Source: Lunatimonas lonarensis (lineage in GTDB: Bacteria > Bacteroidota > Bacteroidia > Cytophagales > Cyclobacteriaceae). From it: DNA of 64,000 nucleotides. The notes under the pieces are model-generated. The model had not been told where the DNA came from. It searched no databases and saw nothing but the letters and a program-made list of their open reading frames with translations. Positions 54,863 through 63,166 of this stretch are shown here, in pieces; positions within the stretch are counted from its first letter, which is position 1; each line of letters begins with the position of its first letter. A program made the translations under genes and the position numbers. The stretch is taken from assembly GCF_000390185.1 (NCBI RefSeq), contig NZ_AQHR01000088.1:124001-188000 (forward strand). The letters are read 5' to 3'.

Positions 54863-55110
54863 AAGGACTTTAATTAGTTGCCGGATGTCTGGTAAGCCTG
54901 CCCGTTCATTATTAATCCAGACCGATCTCGAAATCGCAGGTCATTGTTTACTAAAACGCACATTGGTAAGCCATTGCAAATGGCCTAAAAGGGATTGCGA
55001 AAGAAAAGGAGGTTGGGATTAGGAGGGTGTAGCCGATTCTATACCCTGTATGGGGGCCGGTAAGGCAATAGTAGAAGCGACAGGCCGAATTCGCCAGTAT
55101 TATGGGGCGG
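54863..55110. repeat. Interspersed repeat R, copy 2
   Basis: Full copy. Its right part reads as codons MGAGKAIVEATGRIRQYYG and on to a stop at 55149-55151; copy 3 keeps MGSGKGIVEAEGRIRQY before its own stop. The shared frame hints that R carries the end of a lost gene. The remaining 54454-55336 gap holds the promoter at 55161. Confidence 0.75.
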
Positions 55111-55160
55111 ATTTCCTTCAGAACGGTGCACTCAAAGAACGGCTTGCCTAAATAATCGGA

Positions 55161-55192
55161 GTTGGTTTTGACCCTTTATTCACCTATTTTTG
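55161..55192 (+). promoter_or_regulatory. Bacteroidota-type promoter for toxin-antitoxin 2
   Basis: GTTG (55161-55164), 20-base spacer, TATTTTTG (55185-55192), an exact TAnnTTTG. Transcription would start about 135 bases before the antitoxin ATG. Confidence 0.5.
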
Positions 55193-55336
55193 TTTATTAA
55201 ATGATTTTGCTGCTATTAATAATACGCATGGTCAAAGATTACGGAGGGAATAAATCGTTGATCAGAACAAAATCAGGTGCAATTGCTTATAAATAGATTC
55301 CTCGAAGATTTCAACGCCGAAAAAATATCTGGTCCT

Positions 55337-55537
55337 ATGAAGCAGCTCACACTATCCGTCGCAGACAGTAAGTTCAAAGCTTTTCTAGAGTTCATCAAAA
55401 CCCTGGACTATGTGAAGGTGGAAGATTCGGAGGAAAAAGCCCTGGAAGAACTGCAAAGCAGTCTTGATCAGGTGAAGCTGATGCAGGAAGGCAAACTCCC
55501 GAAGCAATCAGCCAGCGATTTTCTCAATGAGCTATAA
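55337..55537 (+). CDS. Antitoxin-like protein of second toxin-antitoxin module
   Basis: About 66 residues from the ATG at 55337 (MKQLTLSVADSKFKAFLEFI); an in-frame ATG at 55277 gives 20 more codons of poor character. Helical and acidic (EDSEEKALEELQSSLDQVKLM). It overlaps the toxin gene by 11 bases. No DNA-binding domain is obvious. Confidence 0.8.
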   Translation: MKQLTLSVADSKFKAFLEFIKTLDYVKVEDSEEKALEELQSSLDQVKLMQEGKLPKQSASDFLNEL

Positions 55538-55862
55538 GGTAATCCCCACGCCTGATTTCAAGAAACTCTTTAAAAGGCTTGTCAAGAAATATCCTTCAAT
55601 TAAAGCTGACCTGCAGCAGCTGATTAACATACTCGCAGAAAATCCAACCACAGGAATTGATCTTGGTCACGGCATTTACAAAATACGGATGGCCATTTCT
55701 TCCAAAGGCAAAGGAAAATCTGGTGGTGCAAGAATTATCACCTTTCTGGTGACTGAAGATCTGGAAGTGTACCTGGTTCATATCTACGATAAAGGACAGC
55801 TCGACAACCTGTCCAAAGAACAGATCATCGAGTTCCTAAAAAAGGCTGGATTGAAAGGGTAA
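55527..55862 (+). CDS. RelE/HigB-like toxin
   Basis: A 111-residue RelE-superfamily protein (PTPDFKKLFKRLVKKYPSI, IDLGHGIYKIRMAISSKGKG, GGARIITFLV, VYLVHIYDKGQLDNLSKEQI). The GK-rich loop and closing helix match the RelE-like group found beside short antitoxins. It is not closely similar to the toxin at 51709, so the two modules were acquired separately. Expected to be a ribosome-dependent RNase. Confidence 0.85.
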   Translation: MSYKVIPTPDFKKLFKRLVKKYPSIKADLQQLINILAENPTTGIDLGHGIYKIRMAISSKGKGKSGGARIITFLVTEDLEVYLVHIYDKGQLDNLSKEQIIEFLKKAGLKG

Positions 55863-56076
55863 ATCCTTTATTATTTTGTATTTTTCATATTTACTTATAC
55901 CCTTTGCAAAACCCTAATTTATTTACAGATAAAAAAAATACAAACCCAATTTCTCTCGATAGCTAACTCTATTTTTCGATTAGTTCCTGTTTTTTAGCAG
56001 TTGGAAAGGGACCTGTCTACCAATAATCCATGAGTGTTAGATCACCTAATCCCGCATTATTTCTCGCGCTCGAACA
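55863..56076. other. AT-rich spacer after toxin 2
   Basis: Contains no recognisable gene. With repeat R copy 3 and the following 130 bases it makes a 582-base stretch without an intact gene up to the pyruvate kinase. Confidence 0.5.
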
Positions 56077-56315
56077 AAGGACAATAATTACTTGCCGGAT
56101 GTCTGGTAAGCCTGCCCGTTCATTATTAATCCAGACCGATCTCGAAATCGCAGGTCATTGTTTACTAAAACACATTAGTAAGCCATTGCAAATGGCCAAA
56201 ACGGGATTGCGAAAGAAAAGGTGGTTGGGAATAGGAAGGTGTAGCCGATTCTATACCCCGTATGGGATCCGGTAAGGGAATAGTAGAAGCGGAAGGCCGC
56301 ATCCGCCAATATTAA
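56077..56315. repeat. Interspersed repeat R, copy 3
   Basis: Aligns with 54863-55110 over its length with scattered differences. Alone here, without the barrel genes. The 81-codon plus frame at 56030 runs through it and is not supported as a gene. Confidence 0.8.
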
Positions 56316-56444
56316 ATTTGCGAAAAAAGCCAACACCATTTTAAATAATTCGTTTCTTCACCAAGCCACCCGGCAAGCCCACCTCCTTCCAAAGGGCATC
56401 CTTATCGTTAAGAAAAACCTACTGACAACTCCATAAACCATTCA

Positions 56445-57896
56445 ATGAAAGCGGACCCGATCCTAATTGAGCAGCAATTGGCGTTAATCGAATCAGAAAT
56501 GCGACAGGCGTGCCTGGAACAGCCGGAACTAATCGAAGCCATCCACCCCAATAATCAATCTGCCGCAAAAAATCTGCTGCACTACCTGGCGTTTAGAAGC
56601 GAAGACCGCACTAAGCTACAGCTGGCACTACATCGACTCGGACTGTCGGCTCTTTCCAATGCCGAAAGCCATATCTTGTCACAGGTACAGTCCGTAAGAA
56701 AACGGCTCGGCCATCAATACGAAGCCGAGGAACTGTTTCAGCACACCTACCCCGAAACGAAGGCGTACTTGGCCAGAAAAGCCAATCAGCTCCTTGGGAC
56801 TGGGGAACCCGGGCATCATCCCTACATCATGGTCACATTGGATCCCGACATGATAGGAGAGCATCATAAGCTGGGAGAACTGCTGCAGCACGGCATGAAC
56901 GTGGCGCGTATCAACTGTGCGCACGGGGATCAGGCTACCTGGAAAGAACTGGTTGAAACCATTAGGAGGGCATCCCATGATTCAGGAATCCCGTGCAGGA
57001 TCTACATGGATCTGGCCGGGCCTAAAATACGAACCAAATTTCTCGGTGACGACAAGAAGAAGAAGTCCCTCTCGATTGCAGAAGGTGAATTGCTATACCT
57101 GGCGGCGTCGCGTAAGGGTTTCCGAAAAAAAGACCGGGTGGTCAGTCCCTCGGTGCCGGAGGTCCTTCCCTATCTTAGGCCGGAGCAACGGGTGCTTTTC
57201 GATGACGGAAAGGTCTATGGAACCATCGAATCCAAAGACAAACGCGGCGTAGCGGTTCGGATACGGAAATACTTCACCAAAAAACAACGCATGAAGGCCG
57301 ACAAGGGGATCAACTTCCCCGATAGCAAGATAGACATTCCGGCACTCACCGCCTCAGATCGGGAAAACCTTCCTTTTATCGTATCCCATGCAGACCTAAT
57401 CGGCTATTCGTTTGTCAATACGCCAGAAGACCTGCAATTGCTGCGCAGCCTCATAGGAACGCTAAGCGAAAACCCTCCTCCTGTTATCCTAAAGATCGAA
57501 ACGGCACTATCGGTAAGGAACCTGCCCGCCTTGTTGTTGGAAAGCATGAAAGACCCGTTATCGGGGGTGATGATCGCGAGGGGGGACCTGGCGGTGGAAA
57601 CGGGATTTCAAAAGTTGGCAGAAATCCAGGACGATATCCTTTGGGTATGTGAAGCGGCACAGATTCCGGTAATTTGGGCTACCCAAGTGCTGGAAACCCT
57701 ACATAAAACAGGTATTGCCACTCGGTCCGAGATCACCGACGCCGCACAGGCCGCCCTGGCAGAGTGTATCATGATCAATAAGGGACCACACACCGTAACC
57801 GTGATCGAATATCTAAAAGAAATAATCCACCGGTCGAAGACCCAGCGTACGAAAAAACGCTTTTTGGTCGGGAAATTAAAGCTGGGTAAGCTTTGA
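56445..57896 (+). CDS. Atypical pyruvate kinase-like protein
   Basis: A 483-residue protein. Residues about 125-470 are the pyruvate kinase barrel with inserted B domain: GMNVARINCAHG (usual MNVARLNFSHG), MDLAGPKIRT, KGINFPDSKIDIPALT, KIETA, ARGDLAVE and ATQVLETLHKTGIATRSE. Residues 1-120 are a helical extension unlike standard enzymes, and the C-terminal domain that binds regulators in classical pyruvate kinase is missing. Changes such as NFSHG to NCAHG and MLSGE to MINKG touch potassium/substrate-binding loops. It may be a pyruvate kinase of the atypical long-N-terminus group or a relative with another substrate. 17 bases before the CoA-disulfide reductase gene. Confidence 0.82.
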   Translation: MKADPILIEQQLALIESEMRQACLEQPELIEAIHPNNQSAAKNLLHYLAFRSEDRTKLQLALHRLGLSALSNAESHILSQVQSVRKRLGHQYEAEELFQHTYPETKAYLARKANQLLGTGEPGHHPYIMVTLDPDMIGEHHKLGELLQHGMNVARINCAHGDQATWKELVETIRRASHDSGIPCRIYMDLAGPKIRTKFLGDDKKKKSLSIAEGELLYLAASRKGFRKKDRVVSPSVPEVLPYLRPEQRVLFDDGKVYGTIESKDKRGVAVRIRKYFTKKQRMKADKGINFPDSKIDIPALTASDRENLPFIVSHADLIGYSFVNTPEDLQLLRSLIGTLSENPPPVILKIETALSVRNLPALLLESMKDPLSGVMIARGDLAVETGFQKLAEIQDDILWVCEAAQIPVIWATQVLETLHKTGIATRSEITDAAQAALAECIMINKGPHTVTVIEYLKEIIHRSKTQRTKKRFLVGKLKLGKL

Positions 57897-57913
57897 TTGG
57901 GTATTTTTAGGGT

Positions 57914-59263
57914 ATGGATAGAAAGAAACTGGTCGTCATCGGTGGGGATGCTGCCGGCATGAGTGCCGCCTCCAAAGTCAGAAGGTCTCAACCAGATTGG
58001 GAAATTGTGGTGTACGAACGTAGCCCCCACACCTCGTACTCGGCCTGTGGCATTCCTTATCTTATTGGCGGCATCGTCGAGGCAGCATCGTCGCTCATTG
58101 CGCGCAGTCCGGAGACATTTTGGGAAAAACACCAAATCCAGGCCAAGACCCGCCACGAAGTAGAAAAAATCGATCCCAAAAAGAAGCGGGTGATGGTAAA
58201 AAACCTGGCTACCCAGCGTACAGGATGGGAAACGTACGATTATTTACTTATCGCCACGGGTACATCTCCCATACGCCCCGAGATTCCGGGCGTACAAGCC
58301 CAAGGCGTGTTCTCCCTGTCCACGCTCCAATCTGGTATCTTGGCCAAAAACTATGTAACGGCTAACCAACCCAAGCGAGCTGTCATCGTTGGGGGAGGAT
58401 ACATCGGGCTGGAAATGGCCGAAGCGCTATTGGAACGGGGCCTCTCGGTTTCCCTGATTGACCGAAACGAACAGGTCATGGGAACGCTGGACAAAGATAT
58501 GGGGCTGTTGGTATCCCACTACCTGGAGGACCAAGGTGTGCAGCTTTTTCTCGAAGAAAGCCTTACCAAAATCCAGACCGATGCTGCGCAAAAGGTCTGT
58601 GCGGTGGAAACGGACAAGCGCACCCTAGATGCCGAACTGGTCATTTTGGGCATAGGCGTGAAACCCAACTCCGAACTGGCGGCAGATGCAGGCATCCAGC
58701 TCTGTGACTCCGGCACAATCGCCGTAAACGATCGGATGGAAACCTCCGAGCCAGGTATCTGGGCGGCGGGGGACTGTGCCTCTTCTCGGCATTTGCTTAA
58801 AAACAAAGACATCTTTATATCCTTGGGAACGGTCGCAAACAAACACGGTTTGGTGGCAGGCTCTGTCATCGCAAGCGAAAAAGCCACCTTCCCCGGAGTC
58901 CTCGGGACAGCAATCACTAAATTTAAGGATATGGAAATCGCCCGCACAGGGCTCTCCGAAACGGAAGCTGTAGCATTGGCCATTCCCTACCAAAAAACCA
59001 CTATCGAAAGCAGTACCATAGCCCGGTATTATCCCGGCAGCGGAAAGATCACCGTCAAACTGCTATGCCGCAAAGACAACGGCCTTGTATTAGGTGCTCA
59101 AATTGCCGGAGCCCAAGGAGCTGCCAAACGCATAGATACCGTGGTAGCGGCAATCCAAGGAAAGTTGACTGTACAAGACCTGGTATACTTGGACCTGGCC
59201 TATGCGCCGCCCTTTTCGGGCGTATGGGACCCGATTCAGATTGCCGCCCGGCAACTCGTCTGA
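57914..59263 (+). CDS. cdr: CoA-disulfide reductase family flavoprotein
   Basis: A 449-residue FAD and NAD(P)H enzyme. FAD motif VVIGGDAAGMSAASKVR, single redox Cys in YSACGIPYLIGG (around residue 42), NAD motif VGGGYIGLEMAEALLERG, GIWAAGDCASS, and a dimerisation domain ending LAYAPPFSGVWDPIQIAARQ with the family Tyr. It reduces CoA disulfide or CoA persulfides; a rhodanese domain, fused in some relatives, is absent. Cotranscription with the pyruvate kinase-like gene is likely. Confidence 0.9.
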   Translation: MDRKKLVVIGGDAAGMSAASKVRRSQPDWEIVVYERSPHTSYSACGIPYLIGGIVEAASSLIARSPETFWEKHQIQAKTRHEVEKIDPKKKRVMVKNLATQRTGWETYDYLLIATGTSPIRPEIPGVQAQGVFSLSTLQSGILAKNYVTANQPKRAVIVGGGYIGLEMAEALLERGLSVSLIDRNEQVMGTLDKDMGLLVSHYLEDQGVQLFLEESLTKIQTDAAQKVCAVETDKRTLDAELVILGIGVKPNSELAADAGIQLCDSGTIAVNDRMETSEPGIWAAGDCASSRHLLKNKDIFISLGTVANKHGLVAGSVIASEKATFPGVLGTAITKFKDMEIARTGLSETEAVALAIPYQKTTIESSTIARYYPGSGKITVKLLCRKDNGLVLGAQIAGAQGAAKRIDTVVAAIQGKLTVQDLVYLDLAYAPPFSGVWDPIQIAARQLV

Positions 59264-59376
59264 AGATCCAATTGGCTAAAAGGGACTTGCTGTAGAAATA
59301 CCGCAAAAACAGCGTGAATTCTTATTTTTTTAGTTTTAATTAACTACCTTACAACCTGAAACTTATCTTTCAGTCC

Positions 59377-60543
59377 ATGAACCGAACTCTTTTTTCCTTT
59401 TTCCTAAGTTGCTCTATCGGAGCAATCTTCGCCTGCAACCGGCCATCGGAAAACGAAAAGCCCATCTCCGTCGAACTTCGGCTGGAGGACTCCATCCAGG
59501 TCAATTACGAAGGCTTGCTGGATCTGATGGACATCGACCCAACCCGCAAGAGAATCCTACTACACGACCCACAGCGGGGGATCATCCTACTGACTGATTT
59601 TTCTGGAACCCATCTGGAAACTATGAAAAAACGAGGCGATAACAGGGATAGCTACGGCATGTACCCGTGGACACCAGCCCAATTTTTGGAAAACGGTCAT
59701 TTCTTCCTCATTGGGTTTAAAGGCTACCAAGAATTTGGGCCGGATGGCCGATTAGCCCGGGCCACGCCGTTTTCTTCCCAAGATGTACCCGGCTTTTCGG
59801 GCAGAGCGGCCGCGGACAACCCTGCTGCAAGTCATGGGTCGAAATACATCTTTCGTGGAATTACCGCTTGGGGACAACACACCAAAGCAGAGCCAGAATA
59901 CTATGAAAACTTCCAGTTGTTGGCTACCCTTAACCCCGATTCCGGTAAGTTGCACCGTTTTCTACACCTTGCGAATGAAAGTCTCTTTAGAAATGGCCAA
60001 GCTTACGACGTCACCGAGATGATACCTTCATTTGCGCTACGGGGAGATTCACTGTATGTAACCGTGGGCACCGATCCCAACCTATACCTGTACCACCTAG
60101 ACGACACCTCCTCGCCGATTGCTGTCCATAAAATGGAACATAGCCTGTTTTTCCCCGGTCAGGGAAAAGCCCCGGCCGAGGCAGATGTAAGAGGGATAGC
60201 GTTGGATGCGTCTGCCGGAAGAACCCGATCGCTTGCCTTGGTGGACACGCTCCTCTTGGCCTGTTACCATCCGGGGTTTGATCCGTTGGATAGGGAACGC
60301 TATCAAAACCTAGAGGGGAATTACGCCGAATTCATGGCGGAAATGGAACGCAAATACACCGATAGGTTGCTCATCATGAACCTGGGAGGGAAACGCTTGG
60401 CTGATATTGAAATCCCCAGTCAGCTGGACTACCGACAACTTCTCTATAGGGACGGGGAATTGTGGTTTTTGTCGAGGTTCAACAAAGAGCAGGAGGAAGA
60501 TTTTGTAAAACTTTACAAAGTTAATTTGGCTATCAAAAACTAA
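59377..60543 (+). CDS. Predicted propeller lipoprotein
   Basis: A 388-residue lipoprotein (signal ending GAIFAC, Cys20). Blade-like segments (IDPTRKRILLHDPQRGIIL, GHFFLIGFKGYQEFGPDG, DSLYVTVGTDPNLYLYHLDD, RLLIMNLGGKRLADIEIP) suggest a six-bladed propeller of the DUF4221-like kind also seen at 20231. Exact family uncertain. No catalytic residues recognised. Confidence 0.7.
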   Translation: MNRTLFSFFLSCSIGAIFACNRPSENEKPISVELRLEDSIQVNYEGLLDLMDIDPTRKRILLHDPQRGIILLTDFSGTHLETMKKRGDNRDSYGMYPWTPAQFLENGHFFLIGFKGYQEFGPDGRLARATPFSSQDVPGFSGRAAADNPAASHGSKYIFRGITAWGQHTKAEPEYYENFQLLATLNPDSGKLHRFLHLANESLFRNGQAYDVTEMIPSFALRGDSLYVTVGTDPNLYLYHLDDTSSPIAVHKMEHSLFFPGQGKAPAEADVRGIALDASAGRTRSLALVDTLLLACYHPGFDPLDRERYQNLEGNYAEFMAEMERKYTDRLLIMNLGGKRLADIEIPSQLDYRQLLYRDGELWFLSRFNKEQEEDFVKLYKVNLAIKN

Positions 60544-60650
60544 CCTATAATAGAAATGGCTACTTGGAACAGCAGGATGAAAATCCCAAAGGCTTTTTCC
60601 TTTTGCCGATTAACCCGTACCTTCGTGACGTAAACGAATAGGGAAAAAAC

Positions 60651-61142
60651 ATGAGAGTTTGGTTTTTGTGCAAAGTAAAATATGCCAAGGAAAACGAGCA
60701 GGGACTACTGAAGAACGTATCTGAACAATATTTGGTAGACGCAGTATCCTTTACCGAGGCCGAAGCAAGGATCTACGATATGCTGGGCTCGGTCATTCGC
60801 GGCGATTTTCAGGTAACCAATATCAGTAAGAGCAATATTGTGGACGTCTTTTTTTTCGAGGACATAGACATTTGGCATAAATGCAAGATCACCTACATAG
60901 TGGCCGACGCGGACAGTGGTAAAGAAAAAAAAGTCACTCAATTTATGCTCGTTACTGCTCACCACGTGAAGGAAGCCTACGAACGGATTTATGAGAGTCT
61001 GAACAACATGCTGGTAACTTTTAATGTCCCTGAGGTAGTGGAAAGCCCCATCGTGGAGGTATTCCCCTACGAAAAAGACGACGACCTCAACCCTCCCATT
61101 CCTGAAAACCTGAAACCCCTCAGTGAAGTAAGCCCATCCTGA
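60651..61142 (+). CDS. DUF4494 family protein
   Basis: A 163-residue soluble protein matching DUF4494, confined to Bacteroidota: MRVWFLCKVKYAKENEQG start, EQYLVDAVSFTEAEARI and WHKCKITYIVADADSGKEKK, with a proline-rich C-terminus. Function unknown; no partner evident. The preceding 107 bases hold no strong terminator. Confidence 0.88.
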   Translation: MRVWFLCKVKYAKENEQGLLKNVSEQYLVDAVSFTEAEARIYDMLGSVIRGDFQVTNISKSNIVDVFFFEDIDIWHKCKITYIVADADSGKEKKVTQFMLVTAHHVKEAYERIYESLNNMLVTFNVPEVVESPIVEVFPYEKDDDLNPPIPENLKPLSEVSPS

Positions 61143-61237
61143 CGATCAGGGTTTCAATCAAAAAACAAGGTTAAAGAACAAAAAACTTTATTTAAAATAC
61201 ATATTTTATTATATTGCGACGAAATTCCCTCGTTCGC

Positions 61238-61930
61238 ATGAAGAGATTAATCCTATTCATCACCCTTGTATTATCCACCTTCCAGCTACTTATTGGGCAA
61301 GATGACCGAACCGACCGCATTGGCATAGGATTAGGCCCTTCCAAATTATATGGCGACAACACGGGTATACACAGTGAGTTTAAATTCAGGGTATTACCGG
61401 CTTTCTCCCTTGATTACAGTAAAAAAATCAATGAAAATTTTGATGCAAAAGTCACGATAGGATTTCAGTCTATCCAGAGCGGTGACTTTTACGGAATGAA
61501 TGAAATCTCCAAAATCGCAGATGCCGGCCTGCCCCACGCGTTTACCGGCTCAATGTTTTTGGTAGATGCCATGCCGATCTACCATATCAACCCGAACAAA
61601 AGCGGCTACCTTCCCTCGCTCGTGAAAGTCTACACAGGCCTGGGACTTGGATTTTTTGGCTCGTCTCGGGAGGACACCAGGCGATTCTTCAACAATGCCG
61701 GTGGATTTAGAGATGAAACAAGTAACGGTTCCAACTCCGGATTGTACATTCCGGTTAGGTTGGGTGGCTATATCGAGTTGGAAAAAACCAAAGGGGAAAT
61801 TGGGTTGGAAGGTTCCTTACTGATAGCTGCCACCGGTCAAATGGAGGGAAATGATCAGCAACAAAAACTCCTAAGACCAGATATTGCCGCTCAACTCATC
61901 GTGTACTACCGCATCCCTATAGGTAAATAA
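61238..61930 (+). CDS. Outer-membrane beta-barrel-like protein
   Basis: About 230 residues from the ATG at 61238; an upstream TTG at 61214 is in frame but would spoil the signal peptide (MKRLILFITLVLSTFQLLIGQ). Mature part has barrel-like strands (FSLDYSKKINENFDAKVTIGFQ, VKVYTGLGLGFFG, YIPVRLGGYIELEKTKGEIGLEGS, AQLIVYYRIPIGK). Not clearly related to the barrels at 49454-54453. Family not recognised. Confidence 0.72.
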   Translation: MKRLILFITLVLSTFQLLIGQDDRTDRIGIGLGPSKLYGDNTGIHSEFKFRVLPAFSLDYSKKINENFDAKVTIGFQSIQSGDFYGMNEISKIADAGLPHAFTGSMFLVDAMPIYHINPNKSGYLPSLVKVYTGLGLGFFGSSREDTRRFFNNAGGFRDETSNGSNSGLYIPVRLGGYIELEKTKGEIGLEGSLLIAATGQMEGNDQQQKLLRPDIAAQLIVYYRIPIGK

Positions 61931-62122
61931 CAACGAGTTATCCCACACCTCTTTTCTAACGATTCGGTTATCATTTCACGGTTGGCTAATAGCCTCGGGA
62001 GGAATGGGGTTTTCATTTTCCATCCCAAGGCCTTGGCGAAGCTGGCCTGTCCCTATCCAAAATAGGAGCGCATAGGCTTTCCTAGAGGATTGATCTTTTT
62101 TTTAGCAAAAATTTTTCGTAAA

Positions 62123-62143
62123 ATTGACACGATAAATGTCAAT
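62123..62143. promoter_or_regulatory. Operator-like inverted repeat before XRE regulator
   Basis: ATTGACA-N7-TGTCAAT, 26 bases before the chosen ATG at 62170. Typical position for an autoregulatory operator of a CI/LexA-like repressor. Confidence 0.55.
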
Positions 62144-62169
62144 TGAACCTATCGGAAACCCACCTGTCC

Positions 62170-63006
62170 ATGAGCATTGCAAAAAGTTATTTTCCTGGCA
62201 ACTTAAAATTTTTGCGCGAACGCAAAGGATTGACACAGCACAACTTGGCAGATTCGCTGGGCCTCACCCGGTCAAAGGTCAACGCGCTGGAGTCGGGGCA
62301 GACGAAATCTCCTTCCCCGGAGGATTTTTTAGGCATATCCGGCTTTTTTGGCATCAGCATAGACAGCCTGATCCGGGTGGATCTATCTAAGCTCGGTGAG
62401 CTAAAACTCCGTGAACTGGAAGCCGGTAACGATGTGTACATACGAGGTGGCAACTTGAGAGTATTGGCAATCAGCGTGGATAAAACCAACACTGAAAACG
62501 TAGAGTACGTCCCCGTAAAGGCCAAATCAGGGTACATGTCGGGATTCAATGACCCGGAGTTTATCGCCAGTTTGCCGAAATTTTCCCTGCCAAACCTGCC
62601 CAAGCAGGGCACTTATCGGATATTTCCCACGATAGGTGATTCGATGCTTCCCATTCCCGGAGGGAGTGACATCATAACCCAATACGTAGAAGATTGGACA
62701 CGCCTGAAACCCAACACTCCCTGCATTGTGGTTCTCGACGGTCAGCAGGATTTTGTCTTTAAGCTGGTCACAGTCCACCCAGAAGGTGTCCTAACACTGA
62801 CATCCCTCAACCCACTGTTCGAGCCGTTTACCGTTCCAGCAGGCCAAGTATTGGAAATCTGGAAGTTTCATGCGTACACCTGCCACGAAATTCCCGAACC
62901 GGAGACAGATATTCAGCAACTAATCCGCGCGGTAAAAGAAGTGCAAAAAGAGCTGTTTGCGAAGAAAAGAAAACCGGCAAGCCCCGAAACAATCATTGCC
63001 AGCTGA
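62170..63006 (+). CDS. XRE-type repressor with S24/LexA-like domain
   Basis: About 278 residues from the ATG at 62170; an upstream TTG at 62143 would overlap the operator. Helix-turn-helix at residues about 10-65 (FLRERKGLTQHNLADSLG, RSKVNALESG). C-terminal half is LexA/CI-like: the catalytic Ser region GDSMLPIPGG near 165 and Lys in FVFKLVTV near 200. No clear Ala-Gly cleavage site was noted. Probably senses DNA damage or another stress and represses its own and other genes. A Lys-rich tail follows. Confidence 0.85.
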   Translation: MSIAKSYFPGNLKFLRERKGLTQHNLADSLGLTRSKVNALESGQTKSPSPEDFLGISGFFGISIDSLIRVDLSKLGELKLRELEAGNDVYIRGGNLRVLAISVDKTNTENVEYVPVKAKSGYMSGFNDPEFIASLPKFSLPNLPKQGTYRIFPTIGDSMLPIPGGSDIITQYVEDWTRLKPNTPCIVVLDGQQDFVFKLVTVHPEGVLTLTSLNPLFEPFTVPAGQVLEIWKFHAYTCHEIPEPETDIQQLIRAVKEVQKELFAKKRKPASPETIIAS

Positions 63007-63166
63007 CACAGCGATACCGGAGCACTGACCGGTACGCTGGTGATCTAACCCACCTCTATCTGGTAACAATTCACTTTCGGCAATTTATTTTCGTCCGTTG
63101 GGTTTTATTATCTTGGCAAACTTTCTAGTTTTAGTATTTGATGAACACCCTAAACCCAATCAACTT

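Noticed and set aside
56030-56275. 81-codon frame across repeat R copy 3
   Set aside because: It runs through repetitive DNA whose other copies do not keep the frame.
51437-56315. Integron cassette array
   Set aside because: No integrase, gene orientation is mixed, and R lacks a clear attC-like core pair with a folded stem over its full length.
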